Assembly: GCA_015039315.1 (NCBI GenBank)
Contig: WIDE01000017.1
Coordinates: forward strand, 214,181-278,180
Length of the DNA stretch: 64,000 nt
Source of the DNA: Clavulina sp. PMI_390
Lineage: Eukaryota > Basidiomycota > Agaricomycetes > Cantharellales > Hydnaceae
Reading direction: 5' to 3'
Positions 13,784 through 24,588 of this stretch are shown here, piece by piece. A model generated the notes under the pieces. The model made no database searches and was not told the origin of the DNA. It saw only the letters and a list, made by a program, of their open reading frames with translations. The position numbers were made by a program, and so were the translations under genes. Positions within the stretch are counted from its first letter, which is position 1, and each line of letters starts with the position of its first letter.

Positions 13784-14573
13784 TGATCGACATTCGATGT
13801 TCTCTTGGGACCCTCATTGTACATTAGACGTGGCAAAAATATTCATTCAGCCGTTATTTTGTGAAGTGGGTTACGGCTGCTTTCATTTTTGGCCTCGACT
13901 CGTCGGTGCCGAGGGAGAGTGCTCCCGCATCCGCCTAACTCTATATGATGATGCTGAGGTCCAAGCCATAGGGTTACGTTTGATGGAGCATCACAATCGT
14001 GTGGGCGAGCACCATGCGAGCATGCTACCATGGATTCACCTTGGTGCAACGCTCGAACCAGAACTTGTCAACCCGACCACCGAGCCACCCAGTCAACTCA
14101 GAGTCCAGTCTGATCAACTAGGTAGCCTGCCACTCTCTCTATTAGTCTCCAGCCCATTATGCATAGTAAGGTCCTCGACGGCTTGGCAAGATAGTTACAA
14201 CGATTCATTTGTTCATTAGCACATTTCCTAATTGAGCGTGTTGGTTGATGCTTGTTCTGTTCCTAAAAAGGAGATTAATTCAGATTCTGTCCTTTGTTCC
14301 CAAACCACTTCGTTCTGCCCTTTCTTCACACCTGGCTGGCCCAGGTACTTTTTCTTTTCGTTCTTGTGAGTATTTCGGATCTCCCAACTACTATTTCGAG
14401 GCTAATCACAGCCTTTGTTGGATTGCAAGTGATATATCAGCCCTTTTCGTGATCGTGCCCTTCGTTCTCCCCCCCATCAATCCTTGTTTGATCCCGCTCT
14501 ACCCTCATAAGCCCCTCCCTTCAAAGCCCTAAGCCAATCTGTGCCTTACCGCTGAACATTCTCCGCAATCCAA
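13784..14573. other. Intergenic, no gene recognised
   Basis: About 790 bases. A long frame runs on past the reductase, but it is read-through of the unspliced last intron and shows no protein-like motif. The part from about 14250 on is C/T-rich and fits the promoter and leader of the next gene. Confidence 0.5.
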
Positions 14574-15388
14574 ATGTCTTTTGTATCATCCTCGAGCCAA
14601 GAGTCTCTTGGTTTCCCACCCCGACCGGTCCCTCGACGAGTGCTGGTAAGTCTCATCTCCCATGATATTAATTTGCTGCAGCTGGATCCTCATCATCTGT
14701 CTATTTGCCATGTTTGCAGCGCGCCGTAGAGTCTGTGGACGAGCTGGATGCCTTAGGGTTCGCTGGCATCCCACGTCGACATGCCAACACGATCCGATCA
14801 TCATCATTCGCATCCTCCTCCACCGCATCTCTGACTCTTTCGAGTTCAACTTCATCTCGCTCATCCACCGCATTCTCATCATCATTGGCCCTTCCCCCAC
14901 CCCCTCCCTTCCCTGCACCTCCCACGTATGTCGAAGAGCCGAGCGAGCTTGACTATTTGGGATTCGGTGGAATGCGGCCACGGGAATCTTCGGTTGAAGT
15001 TGATGAAGTCAACGTGAGTTTGCTATTCTTTTCTCCTGAGGCGGATTGGCAACGCCCTGTTGCAGGCTTGATCATTTGCCATTCTGGGATAAATTGCTGA
15101 CTCTATTCAAATTGATCTGTATTTCAGATGACTACAAATGGCGATGTCTTCAAAGCCAAACTGCGCTACAAGCTACACAAGCTACAGCGTGGGAAGCGTG
15201 CTCTCGAATGGCATGTCTTCCTGAACCAGCATCTGAAGCCCGGTGAAGCACCATGGGCTCCTCTCGGCTCATCGTTGTGGAAGGTCCCCAAGTACGAGAT
15301 GGACTACGCAACACGGATGGCAACTGGGAGTGGGAGCGAATCCGAGAGCGACGGGGAGTACGTTGTTGAGCGGAGAGGGAGCTACTGA
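14574..15388 (+). CDS. Unknown protein with three LGF short motifs
   Basis: Not a family I recognise. Exons 14574-14645, 14720-15013 and 15128-15388 join in phase to about 208 residues. A related short motif occurs three times: 'ESLGFPPRPVPRR' near the N-terminus, 'DALGFAGIPRRH' in exon 2 and 'DYLGFGGMRPRE' near the end of exon 2. A Ser/Thr-rich and poly-Pro linker (SSSTSSRSSTAFSSS, LPPPPPFPAPP) separates the second and third copies. Exon 3 is basic and more ordered-looking ('AKLRYKLHKLQRGKRALEW', 'GSSLWKVPKYEMDYATRMA') and ends in an acidic Ser/Glu tail. No signal peptide or membrane segment is present. It is probably an intracellular adaptor-like, partly disordered protein; this is inference. 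Confidence 0.75.
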
Positions 15389-16701
15389 TCGATCTCAGCT
15401 ATTACGCTCATAATAGCTACTGTATCTTTATTATCTCTTTCTGTCTATATGTATTAGATATTCTAATACAGTGTACGAGCCTGTGATGCTCGCTCAGCAT
15501 CCACTTTGGATGACTACATTATGATCTTAGAGTGCCTGGAGACGGGAGAAGATCTGCGGATGACCAAATCCATAAGCTCGCAGGATTGGGAAGCTGAGAA
15601 TGTGTGGTTTATAAGGAAGTTTGCTGGGCTGGATGCTCTTTCCGAAGCCTTCCACTTTGGGCGAGCTATGCCATGGACACCACCCTAATTTGGAGATTGA
15701 TTGCCCTGTTGAAGGAGCAACATGCCCGCCTAGACAGTTCTGGGAATCAAATACTCTAGCGCATACATGTCACTCTAAATCTCTCCATCATATATGAGCT
15801 GTCCAGATTATGACAAATCCTGATCGACAAAACCATCCCTCGGATCTTTTCAATTCGGAAGCGGAATGCCTCGCCGCGAGGTGTTAGTAGCTCTCATCCG
15901 ATTTGCCAAGGAACATCCAACTCCCGAATTGGCTCGTATAATTGGCGCAAAAACGTGCTTGATAGTCGACGGCGTACTAGAGAGAAGTTCATTCTCCAGC
16001 CCAGTCAAAACCCCTGGTTCGTGAATGGTGATCGAGTGGGAAAGAAGCTAGGGTGTTGGGCGAGGAGAAAGGTTGCAGACTTAGAACCACCTCAAAAACC
16101 GTATGAAGAGAAATCCCGTTCTTAGATCTAAAAGAGAGACACCCAAATTATCTGAATCATTAGGATACAGAGGACATGCCAGTTCTGTAAGAAGGTTTTG
16201 TCTCAAACACTCCCACGAGCGAACCAATCAACGGGGACTGGGTTCAGGATTGTCCCTTGACAAGATGAAAGCGCGGTGATACTCCGAAAAATATGCGCAG
16301 GATGTGGCGTCGACGTGAGATATCAGATAGCCAGTCAGAGCTGGTGACTATCAGTGAGGATAGAGATGGAGGTTTTTGCTTCGGTCCCGAGTGGTGATCC
16401 GCTCATTGACATCTCGACTACTCCGCACTCACACATACCCCATGACGGGGAAATTACTTGGCACATATAATAAGATATCTGCTGCTGTGGGTTTCTTGTG
16501 ATAGGTTTCTCCTTACCCGGTCAATTCAGCAATAACTTAGAAAATGATCATGGCTCCCGAGTACGCGTTGCTCTGAACCCTACACAGTCCTTTGAACTAA
16601 TTCTGCTTACCACCTGACCTGGGCTGAGATAAAATTCTTGGCGGCCCTACTTTCCTCGCTGAGTTTTCGGCGACTCCTCCATCGTATAGACACTTGAACA
16701 C
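15389..16701. other. Intergenic, no gene recognised
   Basis: About 1.3 kb between two plus-strand genes. The only frames are short (60-70 codons) and lack splice partners or recognisable motifs. No repeat, tRNA-like fold or transposon relic was seen. The right end is the promoter of the small secreted protein. Confidence 0.5.
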
Positions 16702-16709
16702 TATAAATA
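16702..16709 (+). promoter_or_regulatory. TATA box of the small secreted cysteine-rich gene
   Basis: TATAAATA lies about 70 bases before the ATG at 16778, a spacing like the TATA boxes of the reductase and catalase genes in this window. It suggests a strong or inducible promoter. Confidence 0.6.
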
Positions 16710-16777
16710 TCCCAGCACTTGCCTCGCTGGACCCAACCCCACCCATCCTCACAAACTCTAAAGGTCTTCCCAGCAGA

Positions 16778-17029
16778 ATGCAGCTCACCAAGATTTTGAT
16801 TACCCTTATGGCCACTGGTTTGGCATCCGTGGCTGCCCTTCCTGAGCCCGCTCCTGCTCCTGCCCCTCAGACTACATGCAGCCCTCATGGTGCTTCTTGT
16901 GGCTGTTAGTATTTCGATGAGAATCACCACCTCTTCCCTCTTCTAACATTCTATCCATCAGCGGGGTGCTGCCCCCCTTACTACTGCCAGCTGATCGAAG
17001 GAGGGGCTTATGGTCAATACTGTTTGTAA
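16778..17029 (+). CDS. Small secreted six-cysteine protein, knottin-like spacing
   Basis: Two exons (16778-16904 and 16962-17029) with a 57-base intron that has a good branch site (TTCTAAC, about 16941). The product is about 64 residues. Residues 1-21, from 'MQLTKILITLMATGLASV', form a clear signal peptide. A short 'LPEPAPAPAPQ' propeptide-like linker follows, then a mature part of about 35 residues with six cysteines spaced C-x6-C-x3-C-C-x4-C-x11-C. That C..C..CC..C..C order matches the inhibitor-cystine-knot arrangement. Family identity is unknown, and the fold is inferred from spacing only. The length also fits fungal small secreted proteins expressed in fruiting bodies or in interaction with other organisms. 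The protein is intact, with its own TATA box, and lies tail to tail with the lactonase gene. Confidence 0.8.
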
Positions 17030-17352
17030 ACGGTTAGTCGTACCACCCAAGCAAGCGAACGCGTGACTGAACAATTGACGTCGCATCTAGTATGGACTTA
17101 GGGCAAAGAATGAGATCTCTTCTTATTTACGCCAATAATTGTACCCATCCATAGTTTCTTCTCTCACTTATCCGTGTGCACGGGGTAAGCAATGGGGCCA
17201 AGGATACACGTACTTTGTAATGATCATGATTAGATTTCGCATCGGACACGGTAGCTCACATCACCCCGAGACAAAACCCGAATTATGCAAATCGAATACA
17301 TTGTACTGTCTCCACGGTCCCTTAATTTCCACATTTAGTTCGCAAAGATAAC
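17030..17352. other. Convergent intergenic, 3' ends
   Basis: 323 bases between the stops of the secreted-peptide gene (+) and the lactonase gene (-). It should hold both 3' UTRs and polyadenylation signals. No further feature seen. Confidence 0.5.
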
Positions 17353-18641
17353 TCAGAGCCACACGAATGACGTTGGCTTTTCAACCTCAGGCGCGCTCGC
17401 AATTTCCTTCAACGTCTCCCCCGTCCTCTCGAACACTTTCACGCCGCCTCCATTCACACCTCCCGCAATCAGGTAGCGAGATGAAGGCCCACCAAGCGAG
17501 ATGGCTCGGAGGTGCTGTAAACCTGTCGCGACCGCACCGAGATATCGGAATGGCTTGCCCGCATCATCGGGACTGTGGGGGGCGAAAACGGCGATCGTGT
17601 CTCCAGCGGGGAGAGGCTCATTTCGGTTTGTCACGTAGATGAGAGGATCGGGGTGCTCTGGAGTGGTCGGCGTAAGCAAGACCTCGGCTATGTGGTCATG
17701 AATGTCAGTAGACCGTATGCATTGTACCCAAAGTGATTGTTACTGACCTAGGAGCATATCTGGGGTGGGGCTGGCGCCTTCGGGAAGAGTGGAGAGTGTT
17801 GAGAGATGGATAACCTCGTCATGCGGATTTGATGGGAATTTATGGGAAGATATCTTCGTAACGAGCTCAAGGCCAGTATAGAGCACACCATCTGCAGATA
17901 AAATGTAGTCAGGGCGTGCTTTTCTTACCGAGGCACAGCAGGCATGCTTACTGTAGACCACAATATGGCGGGGGCCAGTTCCAGCCTCAAAAGATACGGC
18001 GCCAGCGACCTCCCATTTACCATCGACCTGTTTCAAGCGCAACAGCTTATCGGCCCCAAGATCGGGGATGAGGAGCTCTTCGCCATGGATAATAACTTGA
18101 TGCGGGTGCGAAGACTCCTGTCGGCTCTTGTTAGGCCCAGATCCCGTGAAATTGAGCGGAGGCTGCTTGGGTTCCAAGAAGTACGGCTCCTGCTTCGAGA
18201 TTGGAATAGGGACGAGGTTTCCCCCAGAGTACTATCGAGAGAATCGGCATTCGGGAAATATCAGCTTTCGTTAGGACAAATCTAGCTTAGGGATGTAATA
18301 GAGTGAGCATGCTTTGGACGTACATTACCAATGACGATTTGATCCTCGAGCAAAGCAAACGATGCGGGGTCTGCTCCGCCTGCGCTTCTCTCCGCCAGAA
18401 GTTCAAGCTTGACATTCAGGCCCACGACCTGGTTCGTGAGGCGGAAGACCTGAATCATGCCGTTGGGAACCTCGTTCGTGACGTAAAGCAGGGATGGATC
18501 GGAGGGGTGGAGCTCCATCCATGACGCAGCTGGGCCAGTTTTAGTGACTCCGGCAACGGTCAGGGTACCTGCTTCAGGGTTGAAGTCGAGGGTCGAGATT
18601 TGGCCAGCATAGCTAGAGACGAGGATTCGGTAGGTGGTCAT
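17353..18641 (-). CDS. Lactonase, seven-bladed beta-propeller (6-phosphogluconolactonase-like)
   Basis: Begins 'MTTYRILVSSYAGQISTLDF' at 18641 and ends '..EVEKPTSFVWL' at 17353. Frame pieces at 18641-18340, about 18230-17740 and 17679-17353 are separated by short introns. Motifs typical of the Lactonase (PF10282) propeller are 'WMELHPSDPSLLYVTNE', 'GTGPRHIVVY', 'HPHQVIIHGEELLIPDLGAD', 'DPLIYVTNRNEP' and 'QHLRAISLGG'. The family includes bacterial Pgl and carboxy-cis,cis-muconate cyclase-type enzymes. In fungi most members are uncharacterised, so the substrate (6-phosphogluconolactone or an aromatic-pathway lactone) is open. About 370 residues, without a signal peptide, so cytosolic. Confidence 0.85.
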
Positions 18642-19235
18642 GTTCTAGATATACGGAACGCAGTAGTCAATTGTAGCGACCACCGATTGTGGGTTTGGAG
18701 TATTTCCAGCGGCTCACGTCAATCGCAGTGAACAAGAGGAAGAAGAGGGACGCAAACGTCGGGGCGAACACCTGTTCAGGATATATAGGGCTAGGTGTTA
18801 TCGACATTCCAAGGTATTGCCGAGATTATAGTGAACAAGTATCCGATGTTCATAAGGGGTAAAGGTAGTTCCTCGGGCCGACTGTCAAACGTGTGGTGCC
18901 AAGCATCCGTCCGGTAACCACCAGCTTCGGTCTTCTTGACATAATTCGTAGTTTCAGGATAGCAGGTATCCTTGTATTCTCAAGTGTGCATGGAGGAGTC
19001 AAGAGCTGTGACATCAGATTGTGAATCGATTAGCGAGGACCCTGAAACCTTGCTCGGAATTCATGAAAACCGGCAAAGGGAGTAGTTCTGTGCCACACAG
19101 AGTGTCCACGACTATCGTTACGGTACGAGTTGTCATCGAATCTGTAATTTGTGCACTCCCAAAAATGATTGCTTGTGACAGTCATGAGTGTGGTTTTGTT
19201 TGGACATGCTATCCCTCGACCTCGACACAAATCGT
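18642..19235. other. Divergent promoter region, lactonase / GPI8
   Basis: 594 bases between the two start codons. No TATA box is obvious for GPI8. The 3' half contains an open frame that merely runs into the GPI8 start and is probably 5' leader. Confidence 0.5.
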
Positions 19236-20858
19236 GATGCTCTGGACGCGATGGCTTTCCTCTGCAATAACGCTACTAGGGGTAGCTCTCAGCTCAACTT
19301 TCGTTAATGCCTCGGACGCTTCTGAGGAAGCAGCTAGGGCATTCTTCGCAAACTCTGCAGGACAGGGTCACTCAAATAATTGGGCAGTCCTCGTATGCTC
19401 ATCACGGTACTGGTTCAACTACCGAGTGAGTTAACCGCATAAAAGCACTAGGCACTACAGATAAAGCTCAACAACACTTCGTTCTATAAAGCACATTGCA
19501 AATGTCCTTGGAATGTACGCTTACTCATACAATCCCTTTCCACCTCCACATTTATAACCGAGCATGATTCACCGGGCCACTAGGTATCGAACAGTAAAGA
19601 GGCTAGGGATGCCTGACTCCAACATCATCTTGATGCTAGCTGATGATATGGCTTGTAATCCTCGCAACAAGTTCGCCGCTACGGTCTATGCGAACCCTGG
19701 GCAACTCCTTGACCTCTACGGCGAGAATATAGAGGTTGACTATCGAGGTTACGAGGTCACCGTCGAGAACTTCATTCGAGTTCTGACTGGTATGATCGCA
19801 GTGCTTCTAACCGTTCATCCTTTTACTCATTTTGAGCGTAGGCAGAGTGGAAAGTACCATGCCTCGGTCCAAGCGATTATTGTCGGATGAACGAAGCAAC
19901 ATCTTAGTTTATATGGCGGGCCACGGAGGCAATGAATTCCTTAAATTCCAAGATAATGAGGAGATGAGCGCTTTTGATCTCGCGGATGCATTCGAGCAAA
20001 TGTACCAGAAGAAGAGGTTCGTTGCTACGCAGTCTCGGTCCTCACACAACCAACTTGCGTTCAACCAACATCTATTAGGTACCACGAAATCTTCTTCATG
20101 ATCGACACTTGTCAAGCGACATCCATGTACTCAAAACTCTACTCGCCAAATATCCTGGCAACCGGATCATCTCAAGTGGGAGAGAATTCTTATTCTGTGC
20201 GTTTATTCCCTATTTTTAGTCTCGTGCCACTCACAATTTGTCATCACCCTAGTATGCGAACGACGACGAGGTTGGCGTTGCCGTAATCGATGGCTTTACT
20301 CATCATATCCTCGAGTTCTTCGAGAAGGTGGAAAAAACCAGTAACAAGACAATGCAAGACCTCGTAAGTCACTCCTATTGTCCACTACCTTGAAGTGCCT
20401 TCGCACCTAGCATTTAATCATATGTTGGATATTCCTAGTTTGACGTCTTCGACCCTGTTGCGATAAGGTCTCATAGCGGGATCCGCGGGGATCTTTTCCC
20501 TCGCGCATGGAATGAGACACTCCTCACCGATTTTCTCGGCAGTGTTGCCCAGGTCCATGTGACCGATTCTGATCATCCTGATGAGGAAGAACAAGCACAT
20601 GCCTCCTCTCCTACTCCTGCATCGATCCCTCAAGAAGCTGCCCATGCGTTCTCTGAGCCCATCACTCCAAAGAGCTCCTTATCGCCGGCAGTGTCTGGCG
20701 CGCGGGAAACGGCCGGTGAGGCAGACCCCAGCGTGGTGCCAGGGTTCATCGTCCCCGTCAATGCTTTGAAGACCAATGAATCGAAGGCTCTTCGGATATG
20801 GGCAACTCTGCTTTCCCTGGCGCTCATTGTTGGGTGGCTGACGCGCGCCAAGCCGTAG
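19236..20858 (+). CDS. GPI8: GPI-anchor transamidase catalytic subunit Gpi8/PIG-K
   Basis: An ER-lumenal caspase-like cysteine protease (C13 family). It cleaves the C-terminal GPI signal of precursors and joins them to the GPI glycolipid, in complex with Gaa1, Gpi16, Gpi17 and Gab1. The ATG at 19236 opens a signal peptide ('[20 protein letters not shown]'). Then come '[18 protein letters not shown]', '[20 protein letters not shown]', the catalytic His in '[17 protein letters not shown]' (about 19900-19950) and the catalytic Cys in '[18 protein letters not shown]' (about 20090-20140). Five or more short introns split the frame. The C-terminus has one membrane helix ('[19 protein letters not shown]'). 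Between the protease domain and that helix sits a long Ser/Pro/Glu-rich linker (about 20560-20750). The catalytic dyad is intact. Confidence 0.95.
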
Positions 20859-21516
20859 GCAGAGCAAGATTGTATGCATATACTGTACAGCATCATTAGC
20901 CTTCCAGTCCTTCGAACAATACATCCTCAGTATAATTTTTGCAGCCCTTCACTTATTGTGTGTTTGCTACAGCGCTGGTGCTATCAGATCCAAGGTGGAT
21001 GCGTCCAAGCAAGGTAGTAAGTTATTATGGCTACAACACGGCGACAAGACTTCGATATATCACATGCAGAAAGGCAACAGAGAAAATCAAATAGCTGCAA
21101 AGCGGAGTGATATGGCAAGGAGCGAGAGAAAGAAAGCGGCGAGCGAGAAAAAGTGAAAAGAAAGCGACAAGACAAGAAGCAGCGCTCACGAGGAGCACAT
21201 CGGATCGGATCGTAATCCAGGACCAACATAGAAGAAACGGAGAGGGGAATGAACGAATATATGGTTGAAGTGAGGGTATTTCCATCAGTCGCTCTCAAAC
21301 AATCATCGATCTCATTTTCAAGCGGATCGTAACATCATCACCAAACGAAGCGAAAAGAATGACAAGACGAGAGCGAGATGGGAAGGGGGCACGGCTTGAG
21401 CTTTTGCATGCCCCCACCCTCCACCCACTATAGAAGGTGAATCACCCGGGCCGAGTACGGCCGATACCCCAACGCTAGGGACACTGACCCCGTCAGATGG
21501 CGCTAGAAATAGGCGC
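20859..21516. other. Convergent intergenic, GPI8 / wc-1 3' ends
   Basis: 658 bases between two stop codons. Purine-rich on the plus strand around 21080-21180. Both strands have frames of about 60-105 codons but none shows protein-like composition or family motifs. Confidence 0.5.
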
Positions 21517-24500
21517 TTAACGTGGCATGGGGCCAGGTACCACGGTGCTTTTGGAACTAGAACTAGAGATGGAACCCGCACTAGCCCCCTCAATGACAGC
21601 CCCATTGCCGTTCCGCTGCTGTCTGATGGCGTCGTCGATTTCCTTCTGCAACCTGCCATTTTCCATACGCAGTTGCTGGAGTTCGTACTGCCAGCTCGAC
21701 CCTTTTGCAATCTCAAGTTCCTCGAAAATGTTCGCCTGCAAGGACGCGCTGAGGATACGCGGCGCGTTGATAGTTTCGCCGCTTTCGCCGCCATTGTAGG
21801 TCGTAGAAATTGTGTGAGGGATCACGGTAGAGGCAGAATCTAAGCTTCCAACCCCATTACCATTCGCAGTTGCCATGACGGAGTCTGGTGTGTCTGAAGG
21901 GGTCCCGTTAGATATCGGCGGAGACGGTGTGGGTGCCACACTAGTAGGCATATTGTGTGGACGAAGATAATCCTGCACGTTGCGTTCGCGTGGGGTCATT
22001 GGTTCCTCATCGGGGGATAACCGGATGTGTGCGATTATGGAGGGTTGTCGGACTCCTCGCCGAACGAGGAGATGTGGTGGGCGGTAGTCCAGATTTTGTC
22101 TTCTGCCGTTGCGAGACGAGGCGGATGCAGACGAACCGCGCCGTCGTGCTGTTGGTGGTGGTGGCGGTGGCATGATGGGCCCCAAGACTCCCGAGGGAGT
22201 GGCGGCGGTGGCGGTGGGAGGGGAGAGAGGAGGAGATTGCGATGGGGATTGATTTGGTTGGTTCTGATTCTGGAGCGCCAGATGAGGCGACCCGTGGGAT
22301 TGCACGTTCGAGATTGTGGATGGCGTGGAAGCCGCAGATGACGGAGTAACTGGTCCTGGGGCTCCCTCAAGTGGTGCGTACGTCGAGAAGAACGTGATGA
22401 TGATTGCAGGGTTTTTGGAAGTCCTACTTGCTGGCACGCTCCTTCGGCACTCAACAGTCGTCAGCGTCCCGGTCGCATCTGAGGGAACAGGAGACCCGCT
22501 TTCGATAATTATCTGGTTTTCCTCCAGCTTTCGTCGAGCATCAGCCAGAGCGGTATCGATTGTAATTTGCCACGCTGGAGCGACCCAATCTCTCAAGGCT
22601 GTCCCGTCCATCTCACGTGGGGGCCGCCCTAGGACCGTTTGCCCTCCTGAGGAGATGTATAGCAGTAGCCCGGTGTCAATACCGACGTGGGCCCAGCAAT
22701 CTACCATGGAGTTTTGCGGTTGGTGCACCAGCGATCCGGGCGGTGGCAGACCAACGCCGTCAGGAACCACGGATGACCAATGCAGCACGGGTTGCCGCCG
22801 CACCCGCCCACTAAACACTATGCTTTTTCGGCCTTTGGACGACTCAACATGTAATCGTCCAGTGGCTTCAAGCCAGACAAAGGTGCCATTTTTCGCTTTG
22901 ACGCGATAAAGGAGATGCACGAGCTTGGCTTGTGACAGGTAGTGCTGGGCAAGTGTGCTCGAAGACACCAGCGAAGGGGGCTGCACCTGAGCAGTCGACT
23001 CTTTCAGCTCACGCTGCACCGGAACGAGATCAGCAGGATGTGCAATATCCGCGATGTTTTTTCCAGCAAGATCCTCGGGGGCATAGCCCAGTACAGCGGT
23101 CACACTGGGCGATACGTACTGGAACGCACCCTTGAGTGAGACAACGTGGATAAAATCATCCGAGTGGTCCAGAATGAACTCGTTAAATTTGTTTCGCGCA
23201 GCTTCAGCAGTGCCATTAAGTCCGAGGACGTTTTTGAGTTTATCAGACATGGGAGGGAAAGGGTCTGCGACGGAGGAGTAGTTGACGGCGTACGAGCCAT
23301 CCCCCATCATACGAAGGATTGCACCAGGCTGCCTCTCAAGATCAACCTGGAAACCGATGAGATATTTGATCTCGTCCGTGTCCCAAGGGATAGGGATGAT
23401 GGTCACAAGATTGACGAAGGCCTCGCCATTCTTCTTGTAGTTGAGGAACGAGACCTGGCACTCTTGAACGTTGTCAATCGACTTTCGAATGTGTGCCACC
23501 CCTTTGTCGTCGGTGTAACGTCGAGTTTCCCCTTTGCGAACTCTCCCAGTAGGAGATTGAAGAAAGCGCTATAGAAGCGATAGACGTCAGCGTTACCGAT
23601 AGATGACATCCGAGCCGGATCTGGGGTCAAAGAAAAAAAGACGAACGTACACAATTGCGGCCGACGATCTCATTCATGTCATAGCCAGTGAGCTCGCTCT
23701 GGACAAGGAGAAAAATAGGAGCGCAGTCAGCGATGAGAGCGGAGGAGAAAGGAGGTGGACACGTGTGGGGGAGAGGGGATTGACGCTCACAAAAGTGGGG
23801 CTTGCGTAAACGATGGGCTCGTCTGGAGCTTGGGCATCCGAGACAACAAAGCTGCAGGTAAAGTCAACAGGACCAAGGATAACTTGGGGATTCTTGCGAG
23901 AAGCGACTCTAGTGAGGACCCCAATCATGTCAAACCCACTGGAGGAATAGAAGAGAGGGCCAAACGGCGGAGGTTGACCTGGGAGAGCAATCACGGCAGT
24001 GTGTGATGAGTAATTCTGGGCCGCAACATGGTTAGGGGGTTGTATGAGCGCTGGTGGCCCGTTTTGAAAGGAGATATTCTCCATGCTTGGAGCGACTTGT
24101 GACGCGGGCAAGGGAGGCACGGGGGGAAGGCCAGCAAGCTGGTTGTCAGCTTGGGACACGAACCCATTAGTTGCGTGAAGAGGATGAGGGACGGCGTTCT
24201 GCTGCGGAAACTGGGGGTGGTAGGGGTACGAGGATTGTAGTGATGGAGCGCGGGGGTCAGGGTAGGCAGTGGACTGGGAGGGCTGCCCAGAGAAGTCTGC
24301 ATAGGACCTCCACTGGGAATCCTGCGTCGAGGGGCCATTGGGAAGTAGATTTGGAGGCTCATTGAACGGTAGAGGGATACCTGGGCCCCGAGGCTGAACA
24401 TCCAAAAAGGTGGGAGGATACTGGGTATTGGGGGGAGCGAAGAAGTTAGAGTTAACATAAGGATCTACTAGATTTAGCCCATCCGGTGCCGCAGAAGTAT

Positions 24501-24588
24501 GAGATTGCATAGGAGGAGGCTGCTGCTGCTGAATATGAGAGTCAGGATATAGGCCGTCCTGATCGTAAGCCGAGCTATAGTGTTCCAT
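21517..24588 (-). CDS. wc-1: White collar-1 type blue-light photoreceptor (LOV-PAS-PAS)
   Basis: A flavin-binding blue-light receptor that acts with WC-2 as a transcription complex. Exons are 24588-23791, 23698-23651 and 23568-21517, giving about 965 residues. Residues 1-200 are Gln/Pro-rich and disordered. The LOV domain follows: 'GFDMIGVLTRVASRKN', then 'SELTGYDMNEIVGRNC' in a 48-base exon, and 'RFLQSPTGRVRKGETRRYTD' at the start of exon 3. The intron thus cuts the photoactive signature GRNC/RFLQ right after the adduct-forming Cys. Two more PAS regions follow ('HVVSLKGAFQYVSPSVTAVL'; 'DTGLLLYISSGGQTVLGR'). The C-terminal half is Pro/Ser-rich with a basic patch ('ARRRGSSASASSRNGRRQN') and a short coiled coil near the end. 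No GATA finger is present, as in other basidiomycete WC-1 proteins, so DNA binding probably depends on WC-2. Confidence 0.93.

Noticed and set aside
13494..14219. 241-codon frame continuing past the reductase
   Set aside because: Its first part is reductase exon 4; the rest is read-through of a 68-base intron and intergenic sequence.
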